Positions 53,237 to 61,210 of a stretch of 64,000 nt of DNA are shown piece by piece. The position numbers and the translations under genes are program-made. The stretch is from positions 62,001 to 126,000 of the forward strand of contig NZ_VMDU01000002.1 of the NCBI RefSeq assembly GCF_008271465.1, in the 5' to 3' direction. The notes beneath the pieces are model-generated. The model worked only from the letters and a program-made list of their open reading frames with translations, did no database searches and was not told the DNA's origin. The stretch's first letter is position 1. Each line of letters starts with the position of its first letter. The DNA is from Tabrizicola flagellatus (lineage in GTDB: Bacteria > Pseudomonadota > Alphaproteobacteria > Rhodobacterales > Rhodobacteraceae).

Positions 53237-53938
53237 ATGACGACCAGTGACGACCTGCAAGAGCGCAAGCGCGGGACCGGAGCCCGCCTGGTCTATGAAA
53301 GGCTGCGCGAGGAGATACTGGATCTCGTGCTGCAACCCGGAGAGCCGGTGGACGAGATCGGACTGGCCGAGCGGCTGTCGATGTCGCGCACGCCCATTCG
53401 CGAGGCTCTGGTCCGGCTGGCCTCCGAGGGGCTGGTGACGCTTCTGCCCAACCGCTCGACGGTCGTGTCGCAGATCGACTTTCCGAACCTGCATCACTTC
53501 TTCGACGCCCTGACCCTGATGTACCGCATGACGACCCGACTTGCGGCCGAGTTCCATGACGATGCCGACCTTGCCGCCATTCGCGGGCGGCAGCACGACT
53601 TTGCGCGGGCGGTCCTGTCCGGAGACACGGCCGGGATGATCCGGCTGAACCGCGATTTCCACATCGCCATCGCCGAGGCGGGTCGCAATCCCTATTACCT
53701 GCAACTCTTCGTGCGCCTTCTTGATGAAGGTCGCCGGATCCTGCGCCTCTACTACTATCCGGCCTTCGAGCCGCGCCTGCCGCATCCGTATATACAAGAG
53801 CACGAGGCGATCATCGCCGCCCTTGCCGCCCGCGATGTAGATACATGCGATCGCCTGGCCAAGGACCACGCCGACAAGATCGTGCAGCAGATCCAGGCGA
53901 TGATCGCGCGCGATCTGCGGCGCGATGTTCCGCTGTGA
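53237..53938 (+). CDS. GntR-family (FCD) transcription regulator
   Basis: This 233-residue regulator has an N-terminal winged helix (GARLVYERLREEILDLVLQP, GLAERLSMSRTPIREALVRL, GLVTLLPNRSTVVSQID) and a C-terminal all-helical FCD effector domain with metal-type histidines (RDFHIAIAEAGRNPYYLQL, HPYIQEHEAIIAALAARD). It lies directly upstream of hydroxyproline catabolic genes and probably represses them; a TTGTCGACAA palindrome follows the gene. The start is ATG 53237. The coding sequence contains GTATATAC (53788) and GTAGATAC (53837). Confidence 0.88.
   Translation: MTTSDDLQERKRGTGARLVYERLREEILDLVLQPGEPVDEIGLAERLSMSRTPIREALVRLASEGLVTLLPNRSTVVSQIDFPNLHHFFDALTLMYRMTTRLAAEFHDDADLAAIRGRQHDFARAVLSGDTAGMIRLNRDFHIAIAEAGRNPYYLQLFVRLLDEGRRILRLYYYPAFEPRLPHPYIQEHEAIIAALAARDVDTCDRLAKDHADKIVQQIQAMIARDLRRDVPL
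53788..53844. repeat. GTATATAC (53788) and GTAGATAC (53837) in the gntR gene
   Basis: Read as CCG TAT ATA CAA (Pro-Tyr-Ile-Gln) and GAT GTA GAT ACA TGC (Asp-Val-Asp-Thr-Cys), again using rare ATA, GTA and ACA codons. Confidence 0.55.
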
Positions 53939-53943
53939 GATTC

Positions 53944-53953
53944 TTGTCGACAA
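53944..53953. promoter_or_regulatory. Probable GntR operator before the hydroxyproline genes
   Basis: TTGTCGACAA is a 10-bp perfect palindrome six bases after the gntR stop and about 70 bp before the HPC deaminase ATG. It fits the xTGTnnACAx pattern of FadR-type GntR regulators. Confidence 0.55.
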
Positions 53954-54020
53954 ATAAAATACAAAGCCTATGCTGAATGTCACGTCGGCGGGAATCATCC
54001 GCAAAACGGAGGAGTGGCGC

Positions 54021-54980
54021 ATGAACTCGGAGATCTTCTCGGGCACCATCCCGGCCCTGATGACCCCCTGCAAGGCGGACCGCACGCCTGACTTCGACAC
54101 CCTGGTCGCCAAGGCGAAAGAACTTGTCAGCCTCGGCATGTCGGCGGTCGTCTACTGCGGCTCCATGGGCGACTGGCCGCTTCTGACCACCGAGCAGCGG
54201 ATGGAGGGGGTGGAACGGCTGGTGAGGGCGGGCATCAAGGTCGTCGTCGGCACCGGCGCGGTGAACACGCAGACCGCCGCGGCGATCGCGGCTCATGCCC
54301 AGAAGGTGGGCGCGCATGGGCTGATGGTCATCCCGAGACTGTTGTCGCGTGGCACCGTGGTTGCCGCCCAGCGCGCGCATTTCAAGGCGGTGCTGTCCGC
54401 CGCGCCAGAGCTGCCCGCAGTGATCTACAACAGTCCGTATTACGGTTATTCGACCAAGGCCGACCTCTTCTTCCAGATCCGGGCCGAGCATCCGAACCTC
54501 GTCGGCTTCAAGGAATTCGGCGGCTATGAAGACCTGTCCTATGCCGCCAATGCGATCACCGGGGCCTCACCGGACCTGAAGCTGATGATCGGTGTCGATA
54601 CGGCGGTCTACCACGGCTATGTCAACTGCAACGCCGACGGGGCGATCACCGGGATCGGCAATGTCCTCCCGCGCGAGGTGCTGCATCTGGTCTCGCTGTG
54701 CCGCGCCGCCCAGAAGGGCGATGCCGAGGCGCGGCGGCTGGCCTATGAACTCGATCAGGCGATGCAGGTCCTGTCCGAGGTGGACGCGGGCCCGGACCTG
54801 GTGCTGTTCTTCAAGCACATGATGGTCCTGCGCGGCGAGACGGCGTATCTACACCACTTCAACGAGGGCGATGAACTGTCGGCCAGCCAGAAGGGCTTCA
54901 TCGAGGCGCAACTGAAGATGTTCGACGCCTGGTATGCCGATTGGGCCAAGCAACCGGAGGCGCGGAAATACGCCGCCTGA
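54021..54980 (+). CDS. Dihydrodipicolinate synthase-family protein, probable HPC deaminase
   Basis: The class I aldolase-fold enzyme has 319 residues. The Schiff-base lysine is Lys164 (LVGFKEFGGYEDL) and the catalytic tyrosine Tyr140 (YNSPYYGYSTKADLF). With the neighbouring oxidase and epimerase it most likely deaminates cis-4-hydroxy-pyrroline-2-carboxylate to alpha-ketoglutarate semialdehyde. A strong ribosome-binding site (GGAGG) precedes ATG 54021. The next gene starts 1 bp after its stop. The usual follow-on semialdehyde dehydrogenase and the transporter are not in the window. Confidence 0.85.
   Translation: MNSEIFSGTIPALMTPCKADRTPDFDTLVAKAKELVSLGMSAVVYCGSMGDWPLLTTEQRMEGVERLVRAGIKVVVGTGAVNTQTAAAIAAHAQKVGAHGLMVIPRLLSRGTVVAAQRAHFKAVLSAAPELPAVIYNSPYYGYSTKADLFFQIRAEHPNLVGFKEFGGYEDLSYAANAITGASPDLKLMIGVDTAVYHGYVNCNADGAITGIGNVLPREVLHLVSLCRAAQKGDAEARRLAYELDQAMQVLSEVDAGPDLVLFFKHMMVLRGETAYLHHFNEGDELSASQKGFIEAQLKMFDAWYADWAKQPEARKYAA
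54845..54852. repeat. GTATCTAC octamer in the deaminase gene
   Basis: Read as GCG TAT CTA CAC (Ala-Tyr-Leu-His), using the rare CTA codon. Confidence 0.5.
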
Positions 54981-54981
54981 C

Positions 54982-56211
54982 ATGAAGGTCACCGTCATCG
55001 GGGCCGGGGTCATCGGCCTGTCTGCCGCGCTGATGGCGCAGGCGCGGGGTCTGGCGGTCACGGTCGTCGACCGGGAAGGCCCCGCCGCAGGCGCCTCGGC
55101 CGGAAATGCCGGGGCCTTTGCCTTCACCGACATCCTGCCGCTGGCCTCGCCCGGCATCCTGCGGAAGGCGCCGAAATGGCTGCTGGATCCCCTCGGCCCA
55201 CTGACCATCCCGCCCGCCTATGCGTTGCGGATCGCCCCGTGGCTGTATCGCTTCTGGCGGGCCTGTTCGCCCCGGGCCGTCGCGGCCTCGACCTCTGCCC
55301 AGACCGCGCTGATGGACCTGAGCCGCGCCGAGCTGGAGCCGTTCCTCGTGTCCACCGGCACCTTGCCGATGCTGCGCAAGGACGGCAACCTGCAGGTCTA
55401 CGAGAGCGAGGCGGAGTTCCGCGCCTCGCTGCCCGGCTGGGAGGCGCGGACTGCCCACGGGATCGAGTTCCGGCACATGGGACCGGAGGAGATGGCTGCG
55501 CTGCAACCGGGCCTCTCGCCGCGTTTCATCAAGGGCACCTTCACCCCCGGCTGGTGGTCCATCGCCGACCCGAAGCTGTATGTACAGGCTCTGGCCGAGC
55601 GATTCCGCGCCCAGGGCGGGACGATCCTGCGGGCCGAGGTCACAGGTTTGGCGCCTCAGGGTGAGGGCGTGTCGATACAGACCACGGACGAGCCGATGAG
55701 CGCCGACAAGGTCGTCCTTGCCGCCGGGGCCTTCTCGCACCGGATCGCCGCCACGCTGGGCGAGCGCATCCCGCTGGAGACGGAACGCGGCTACAACACC
55801 ACCCTGCCGCCCGAGGCGCTGGATCTGCGCTGCCAGATCACCTTCGGCGGTCACGGCTTTGTCGTCTCGCGCCTGTCCACGGGTATCCGGGTGGGCGGCG
55901 CTGTGGAACTGGGCGGGCTGTCGCTGCCGCCGAACTACAGGCGGTCCGAGGCCATGCTGCGGAAGGCGAAGGCCTTTCTGCCGGGTCTGAACACAGAAGG
56001 CGGCGTGCAGTGGATGGGCTTTCGGCCGTCGCTGCCAGACAGTCTGCCGGCCATCGGGCGGTCAAGGGCCTCGCCCAACGTCGTCCATGCCTTCGGCCAC
56101 GGCCACCTGGGCCTGACCCAAAGCGCCGGGACCGCGCGGCTGGTGGCCGACCTGTTGACCGACAGATCGCCCGCGATCAACCTGACCCCGTTCTCTCCAC
56201 ACCGTTTCTAG
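54982..56211 (+). CDS. FAD-dependent D-hydroxyproline oxidase/dehydrogenase
   Basis: The DAO-family flavoprotein has 409 residues with the dinucleotide fold VTVIGAGVIGLSAALMAQAR, GASAGNAGAFAF, a substrate domain (PGWWSIADPKLYVQALAERF) and a C-terminal FGHGHLGLTQSAGTARLVAD. It should oxidise cis-4-hydroxy-D-proline to the pyrroline carboxylate used by the upstream deaminase, with electrons going to the respiratory chain. It is separated from the deaminase by 1 bp and from the epimerase by 30 bp. The coding sequence contains the near-palindrome CTGTATGTACAG (55576). Confidence 0.87.
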   Translation: MKVTVIGAGVIGLSAALMAQARGLAVTVVDREGPAAGASAGNAGAFAFTDILPLASPGILRKAPKWLLDPLGPLTIPPAYALRIAPWLYRFWRACSPRAVAASTSAQTALMDLSRAELEPFLVSTGTLPMLRKDGNLQVYESEAEFRASLPGWEARTAHGIEFRHMGPEEMAALQPGLSPRFIKGTFTPGWWSIADPKLYVQALAERFRAQGGTILRAEVTGLAPQGEGVSIQTTDEPMSADKVVLAAGAFSHRIAATLGERIPLETERGYNTTLPPEALDLRCQITFGGHGFVVSRLSTGIRVGGAVELGGLSLPPNYRRSEAMLRKAKAFLPGLNTEGGVQWMGFRPSLPDSLPAIGRSRASPNVVHAFGHGHLGLTQSAGTARLVADLLTDRSPAINLTPFSPHRF

Positions 56212-56241
56212 AAGCGGGCCTGCGCCCGCGGAGGTTCCAAA

Positions 56242-57243
56242 ATGGCCGTATATACGTTCTCCTGCCTCGACGGGCACACCTGCGGCAACCCGGTCCGGCT
56301 GGTCTCGGGCGGCGGCCCCCGGTTGGAAGGCGCGACGATGCTGGAACGCCGGGCGCATTTCCTGCGGGACTACGACTGGATCCGCACTGGCCTGATGTAT
56401 GAGCCGCGCGGGCACGACATGATGTCGGGCTCGATCCTCTATCCGCCGACGCGGGCGGATTGCGACGTGGGGGTGCTGTTCATCGAGACCTCGGGCTGCC
56501 TGCCGATGTGCGGGCATGGGCTGATCGGGACGGTGACGATGGGGCTGGAGAACGGGCTCATCACCCCGCGCGAGCCGGGGCGGCTGGCGGTGGATGCTCC
56601 GGCGGGACGCGTTGAGGTTTCGTATATACAGGACGGGCGGTTCGTCGAGGAAGTGCGGCTGACCAATGTGCCGGGTTTCCTTTATGCTGAGGGACTTACG
56701 GCCGAGGTGGAGGGTCTGGGCGAGGTCGTGGTGGACGTGGCCTATGGCGGCAACTTCTACGCCATCGTCGAGCCGCAGAAGGCCTTCCGCGACATGGCAG
56801 ACCATACGGCGGGGGAGCTGGTGGGGTGGTCGCCGAAGCTGAGGGCCGCGCTGAATGCGAAGTATGAGTTCGTGCATCCCGAGCATCCGGCGATCCGGGG
56901 GCTGAGCCATATCCTGTGGACGGGCAAGCCCACGGTGCCGGGGGCCCATGCGCGTAACGCCGTGTTTTATGGGGAAAAAGCGATTGACCGCAGCCCCTGC
57001 GGAACGGGGACCTCGGCCCGGATGGCGCAGCTGGCGGCGAAGGGGAAGCTGTCGGTGGGGGACGTGTTCCACCATGAGAGCATCATCGGGTCGATCTTCA
57101 AGGGGCGGGTCGAGGCGGCGGCCACCGTTGCCGGGAGGGACGCGATTGTCCCCTCCATCGCCGGCTGGGCGCGGCAGACGGGGATCAACACGATCTTCAT
57201 CGATGACCGTGACCCGTTTGCGCATGGGTTCGTGGTGAAGTGA
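56242..57243 (+). CDS. 4-hydroxyproline 2-epimerase (proline racemase family)
   Basis: The enzyme converts trans-4-hydroxy-L-proline to cis-4-hydroxy-D-proline, the first step of the bacterial pathway. The 333-residue product has both catalytic cysteines, Cys90 (CLPMCGHGLIG) and Cys253 (RSPCGTGTSARMAQL), which distinguishes it from the dehydratase branch of the family. The start MAVYTFSCLDGHTCGNPVR is typical. GTATATAC octamers lie at codons 3-5 (56248) and at 56622. The gene ends 1 bp from the uvrC stop. Confidence 0.92.
   Translation: MAVYTFSCLDGHTCGNPVRLVSGGGPRLEGATMLERRAHFLRDYDWIRTGLMYEPRGHDMMSGSILYPPTRADCDVGVLFIETSGCLPMCGHGLIGTVTMGLENGLITPREPGRLAVDAPAGRVEVSYIQDGRFVEEVRLTNVPGFLYAEGLTAEVEGLGEVVVDVAYGGNFYAIVEPQKAFRDMADHTAGELVGWSPKLRAALNAKYEFVHPEHPAIRGLSHILWTGKPTVPGAHARNAVFYGEKAIDRSPCGTGTSARMAQLAAKGKLSVGDVFHHESIIGSIFKGRVEAAATVAGRDAIVPSIAGWARQTGINTIFIDDRDPFAHGFVVK
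56248..56255. repeat. GTATATAC octamer at the epimerase start
   Basis: Codons 3-5 read GTA TAT ACG (Val-Tyr-Thr), immediately after ATG GCC. Confidence 0.5.
56622..56629. repeat. GTATATAC octamer in the epimerase gene
   Basis: Read as TCG TAT ATA CAG (Ser-Tyr-Ile-Gln); the third Tyr-Ile-Gln encoded with ATA in this window. Confidence 0.5.
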
Positions 57244-57244
57244 C

Positions 57245-59101
57245 CTACCCCTTCGCCGAGAAGTAATCCGCGATGGTCTTGGCCATGGCCTGGGAGATGC
57301 CGTCCACGGCCTGCAGGTCCTCGACCCCCGCTCTCGCCACGGCCTTCGCTGACCCGAAATGTGCGAGCAGGGCGCGTTTGCGGGTGGCTCCGATGCCGGG
57401 GATGTCGTCGAGGGGGGTCAGGCTGACGGCCTTCGCCCGCTTGGCGCGGTGGGCGCCGATGGCCCAGCGGTGGGCCTCGTCCCGCAGGCGCTGGATGAAG
57501 TAGAGGACGGGGTCGTTCCGTTGCAGGGCGAAGGGGCGTTCGCCGGGGCGGTGGAATTCCTCTTTCCCGGCATCGCGGTCGATACCCTTGGCGACGCCGA
57601 CCATCGGGATGTCCTCGACGCCGAGTTCCGACATGATCTCGGCCACGGCGGACACCTGCCCTGCCCCGCCGTCGATCAGCAGGAGGTCGGGCCACATGTC
57701 GGTCTTGCGCTCGGGGTCTTCCTTCAGCAGGCGCTCGAAGCGACGGGTCAGGACTTCCTTCATCATGCCGAAGTCGTCGGAGTTGGCCCCGGCCTCGGAC
57801 CGGATGTTGAACTTGCGGTATTGCGATTTCAGGAAGCCTTCCGGCCCGGCGACGATCATGCCGCCGACGGCATGGGCACCCTGGATGTGGGAGTTGTCGT
57901 AAACCTCGATCCGCCGAGGGGGCGCGTCGAGGTCGAAGGCTTCGGCCAGGCCCTGGAGGAGCTTGTTCTGCGTGGTGGATTCGGCCATACGGCGGGCGAG
58001 GCTTTCGCGGGCGTTTCGCACCGCATTCTCCACCAGTTCCGCCTTCTCGCCGCGCTGGGGGACGGCGAGTTCCACCTTGCGGCCGGCGCGGGCAGAGAGG
58101 GCCTCGGCCACGAGGTCGGGGTTGTCCACCGGGTGGGAAAGGAGGATCAGCCGCGGCGGGTCCTTGTCGTCGTAGAACTGGGTGAGGAAGGCTTCGAGGA
58201 TTTCGGGCGCTTCGGCGCCGGCGCCGGTCTTGGGGTAGAAGTCGCGGTTGCCCCAGGACTGGTTGGCGCGGATGAAGAAGACCTGCACGCAGGCCTGGCC
58301 GTGTTCGAGGTGGAGCGCGACGACGTCGGCCTCTGCCACGCCCTGCGGGTTGATGCCCTGGGATTGCTGGACCTGGGTCAGGGCCTTGATGCGGTCGCGG
58401 AGCGCGGCGGCGCGTTCGAATTCCATCGCTTCCGAGGCGGCGGCCATGTCGCGGGCGAGGTCGGCCTGGACGGAGGTGGTCTTGCCTTCGAGGAAGCGCT
58501 TGGCGTCGTCCACCAGGGCCGCATAGGCCTCGGCGCTGATCTTGCCGACGCAGGGGGCCGAGCAGCGCTTGATCTGGTATTGCAGGCAGGGGCGGGTGCG
58601 GCTGTCGAAAATAGAGTCCGAGCAGTTGCGGAGAAGGAACACCTTCTGCAACTGGTTCAGCGTCCGGTTGACCGCGCCCGCGCTGGCGAAGGGGCCGAAG
58701 TAGGCGCCCTTCTCGGACTTCTTGCCGCGGTGCTTCTTGATCTGCGGAAAGGGGTGCTCGGCCGAGATCAGGATGTTGGGGAAGCTCTTGTCGTCGCGCA
58801 GAAGCACGTTGTAGCGCGGCTTCAGCTGCTTGATGAGGTTCTGTTCGAGGAGAAGCGCCTCGAGTTCCGTCCGCGTGGTCAGGAACATCATCGAGGCGGT
58901 TTCGTGGATCATCCGGGCAATCCGCGCCGAATGGCCCGAGGGCCGGGCGTAGTTCGCCACCCGCGCCTTCAGGTTGCGCGCCTTGCCGACATACAGCACC
59001 TCGGACGCCGCATTCAGCATCCGGTAGACGCCGGGCGAGCCATCGAGCGTCTTCAGGTAATCCTGGATCACCTCGTATCCGCTGCGGGGTTTGTCGTGCA
59101 T
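57245..59101 (-). CDS. uvrC: Excinuclease ABC subunit C
   Basis: UvrC makes both incisions in nucleotide excision repair. The 618-residue product has the GIY-YIG nuclease ([36 protein letters not shown]), the UvrB-binding UVR motif ([20 protein letters not shown]), the RNase H-like endonuclease domain ([37 protein letters not shown]) and C-terminal HhH motifs ([20 protein letters not shown]). The cysteines [13 protein letters not shown] are present. A longer frame on the same strand in another phase is spurious. Confidence 0.97.
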   Translation of the reverse strand: MHDKPRSGYEVIQDYLKTLDGSPGVYRMLNAASEVLYVGKARNLKARVANYARPSGHSARIARMIHETASMMFLTTRTELEALLLEQNLIKQLKPRYNVLLRDDKSFPNILISAEHPFPQIKKHRGKKSEKGAYFGPFASAGAVNRTLNQLQKVFLLRNCSDSIFDSRTRPCLQYQIKRCSAPCVGKISAEAYAALVDDAKRFLEGKTTSVQADLARDMAAASEAMEFERAAALRDRIKALTQVQQSQGINPQGVAEADVVALHLEHGQACVQVFFIRANQSWGNRDFYPKTGAGAEAPEILEAFLTQFYDDKDPPRLILLSHPVDNPDLVAEALSARAGRKVELAVPQRGEKAELVENAVRNARESLARRMAESTTQNKLLQGLAEAFDLDAPPRRIEVYDNSHIQGAHAVGGMIVAGPEGFLKSQYRKFNIRSEAGANSDDFGMMKEVLTRRFERLLKEDPERKTDMWPDLLLIDGGAGQVSAVAEIMSELGVEDIPMVGVAKGIDRDAGKEEFHRPGERPFALQRNDPVLYFIQRLRDEAHRWAIGAHRAKRAKAVSLTPLDDIPGIGATRKRALLAHFGSAKAVARAGVEDLQAVDGISQAMAKTIADYFSAKG

Positions 59102-59401
59102 GGTCTACAGTCGGTCGATTCTCTGTCCGGGCTGCCACCGAACCGGGGCGGAGGCAAGAGCAAAGCTGTCCACGGAATCTGGGGATAACTCTGCGGAGAA
59201 GATTTCGGGACTGCGGATTTTCCCTTGTTTTCGGCCAGTTTCGTAAACTTGCCTATTTTTTGGGCAGTTTCGCAAGTGATTGATTTGCCGAAAAGAATTT
59301 TTGCTGATCGTGCAAATCTCTGAAATTCCAAACGAATTGTGACCATGCCGTGACAGATTCGTGAGAAGTGGACAAGTTGCCGCGGCTTCGGGATTTCGGT
59401 G
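59102..59401. other. AT-richer intergenic region upstream of uvrC
   Basis: 300 bp with no gene. It is markedly more AT-rich than its surroundings and contains two direct copies of CAGTTTCGYAA (59236-59246 and 59265-59275, 29 bp apart) and runs of T. These may be operator sites for uvrC or the SDR gene; I saw no alphaproteobacterial LexA box (GTTC-N7-GTTC). Confidence 0.45.
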
Positions 59402-60175
59402 CTATTCCACGCCCAGAACATCCGGCGTCTTCCACCCGAGATGCTGCCCGCCATCGACGGCGATGAACTGACCGGTCACGCCGGGGCTGTCGAGGAAGAA
59501 TCCAAGCGCGGCGGTGATGTCGGACGGGTTGGCGCCACGCTTCAGCACCGTCGCGGCGCGTTGGCGCGCGAAGTGGTCCTCGGTCTGACGGCCGCCCTTC
59601 AGAGTGGGACCGGGACCGATGGCGTTCACCCGGATGTTCGGCGCAAGGCCTTGGGCGCTGGTCTGCGTCAGTGCCCAGAGGCCCATCTTGGCGATGGTGT
59701 AGGTGGAAAACTCGGGCGTCAGCTTCAGGATGCGCTGGTCGATCATGTTGACGATCAGGCCCTGGGCAAGCGGCTCTCCCGCCGGGTCGAGCCTGGCCGG
59801 GGGGCATTGGCGCGCGAAGGCCTGCGTCAGCACATAGGGCGCGCGCAGGTTCGACTCGATGTGCCGGTCCCAGCTTTCCCGCGTCGCGGTGTCGATCCGG
59901 TCGTATTCGAAGATCGAGGCATTGTTGACAAGCACCGTCAGCGGACCCAGGGCCTCGGTGGCAGCGGGGATGAGGGCCTGGGTCTCGGCCTCGACCAGCA
60001 GATCCGCCCGGAAGGTCCGGGCGCGGCGGCCCAGGGCGCGGATCTCGGCGGCAACCGCTTCGGCCGCATCGGCCGAGCTTGAATAATGCACGGCCACGTC
60101 ATGCCCACGCTGCGCCAGGTAAAGAGCCATGGCCCGACCCAGCCGTTTGCCCGCCCCAGTCACCAGCGCCGTCAT
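59402..60175 (-). CDS. Short-chain dehydrogenase/reductase (FolM/pteridine reductase-like)
   Basis: The 257-residue NADPH-dependent SDR has the cofactor motif ALVTGAGKRLGRAMALYLAQ, NNASIFEYDRIDTA and the catalytic STYTIAKMGLWALTQT (Tyr-x-x-x-Lys). The C-terminus has VNAIGPGPTLKG. The TGxGKRLG pattern and VHYSSS follow pteridine or dihydromonapterin reductases (FolM). ATG 60175 overlaps the upstream miniprotein gene by 4 bp. It is the last gene of an sppA-miniprotein-SDR run. Confidence 0.82.
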   Translation of the reverse strand: MTALVTGAGKRLGRAMALYLAQRGHDVAVHYSSSADAAEAVAAEIRALGRRARTFRADLLVEAETQALIPAATEALGPLTVLVNNASIFEYDRIDTATRESWDRHIESNLRAPYVLTQAFARQCPPARLDPAGEPLAQGLIVNMIDQRILKLTPEFSTYTIAKMGLWALTQTSAQGLAPNIRVNAIGPGPTLKGGRQTEDHFARQRAATVLKRGANPSDITAALGFFLDSPGVTGQFIAVDGGQHLGWKTPDVLGVE

Positions 60176-60357
60176 TTCGCCTTGCCCCCGCAGTCGCATG
60201 TCCTCTGGCCGATCAGATAGCGACCGCATGTGCCGCAGCGAGGAGGAGATTGCCGTTTCCGCAGCACGCGCGGCAGGGCCGAGGGAAACAGCGCCCGGCC
60301 GACCAGAGCGATCAGGACCATCGCGGCCAGGAAGACAAGGATGATCTTGAACAGCAT
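60172..60357 (-). CDS. Membrane-anchored zinc-ribbon miniprotein
   Basis: This 61-residue protein has one N-terminal transmembrane helix (about residues 3-22; IILVFLAAMVLIALVGRALF), a basic stretch and a C-terminal CGTC-x10-CDCG knuckle that could bind zinc (RCGTCGRYLIGQRTCDCGGK). The ATG directly follows the sppA stop (TAG-ATG) and its stop overlaps the SDR start (ATGA), so it is translationally coupled on both sides. Function unknown. Confidence 0.75.
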   Translation of the reverse strand: MLFKIILVFLAAMVLIALVGRALFPSALPRVLRKRQSPPRCGTCGRYLIGQRTCDCGGKAK

Positions 60358-61149
60358 CTACAGCCCATACCTTGCCCAGAGCGCCCGGTCCTCGAGTGCG
60401 CCGAGGGTTTCGTCGGCCAGCGACAGGCCAAGGCGCTGGAACAGGCTGCGGCGGCGGCCGAAGGGCAGCGGCTTGACCTTGTCGCCGTAAAGCGCCTTCA
60501 GCTTGGGCACCAGATGCGCCACGCCATCGGTCAGGCCCAGGTCCACCGACTGCTGGCCCACCCAGATGTCGGCGTTGAACAGATCTGCCGTCTGGTCCAG
60601 GCGCGCACCCCGGCTGCGCTGCACATGGTCGATGAAGGCCTGGTGGATCGGCCCCTGAAGCGCCTTCAACCTTTCGACATCCTCGGGCTTCTGCGGCAGG
60701 AAGGGATCGGCGAAGCTTTTCGAGCGGCCGGCCGTCACCACCCGCCGTTCGATTCCGTGACGCGCCATCAGTTCGGGGAAGCCGAAGCTGGCGAAGATCA
60801 CGCCGATACTGCCCACGATCGAGCTATGATCCACCCAGATGTCATCGGCCGCGCAGGCCAGCCAATAGCCGCCCGAGGCCGCCACATCCTCGACGAAGGC
60901 ATGCACGGGCACCTTCTTCTCGTCTGCGAGCCGCCGGATGCGCGCGGCGATCAGGCTGGATTGCACAGCCGAGCCGCCGGGGGAATTGACCTGAAGCGCC
61001 ACGGCGGTGGGCTTGATGCGGAAGGCCTTCTCTATGAGGGGTGCAAGAGCCTCGTCGTTCAGGCTGCGGGCGCCGGTGCCGATGGTGCCGCCAAGGCGGA
61101 TCACCGGGACGAAGGCGGGTTTCGGCAGGAAGGGAATGAAACGGCGCAT
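60358..61149 (-). CDS. S49-family (SppA/SohB-type) serine peptidase
   Basis: This 263-residue membrane-associated signal-peptide or membrane-quality-control peptidase has the short SohB/archaeal-SppA type domain. The landmarks are ALQVNSPGGSAVQSSLIAAR, the nucleophile region FVEDVAASGGYWLACAADDI (Ser92), SSIVGSIGVIFASFGFP and the catalytic lysine in TAGRSKSFADPF (Lys144). It lacks an obvious long N-terminal anchor (FIPFLPKPAFVPVIRLGG). ATG 61149 was chosen. It is divergent from the LysR gene (61 bp between starts). Confidence 0.88.
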   Translation of the reverse strand: MRRFIPFLPKPAFVPVIRLGGTIGTGARSLNDEALAPLIEKAFRIKPTAVALQVNSPGGSAVQSSLIAARIRRLADEKKVPVHAFVEDVAASGGYWLACAADDIWVDHSSIVGSIGVIFASFGFPELMARHGIERRVVTAGRSKSFADPFLPQKPEDVERLKALQGPIHQAFIDHVQRSRGARLDQTADLFNADIWVGQQSVDLGLTDGVAHLVPKLKALYGDKVKPLPFGRRRSLFQRLGLSLADETLGALEDRALWARYGL

Positions 61150-61210
61150 GGGCCAGAGGTAAGCGGTAAGGGCCTTGCGGGCAAGGGCGGCGCGCGGCAG
61201 GGTCTGGCGC

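Noticed and set aside
56967-59188. Long frames over uvrC on both strands
   Set aside because: UvrC occupies the minus strand with all its domains; the alternatives have no motifs.
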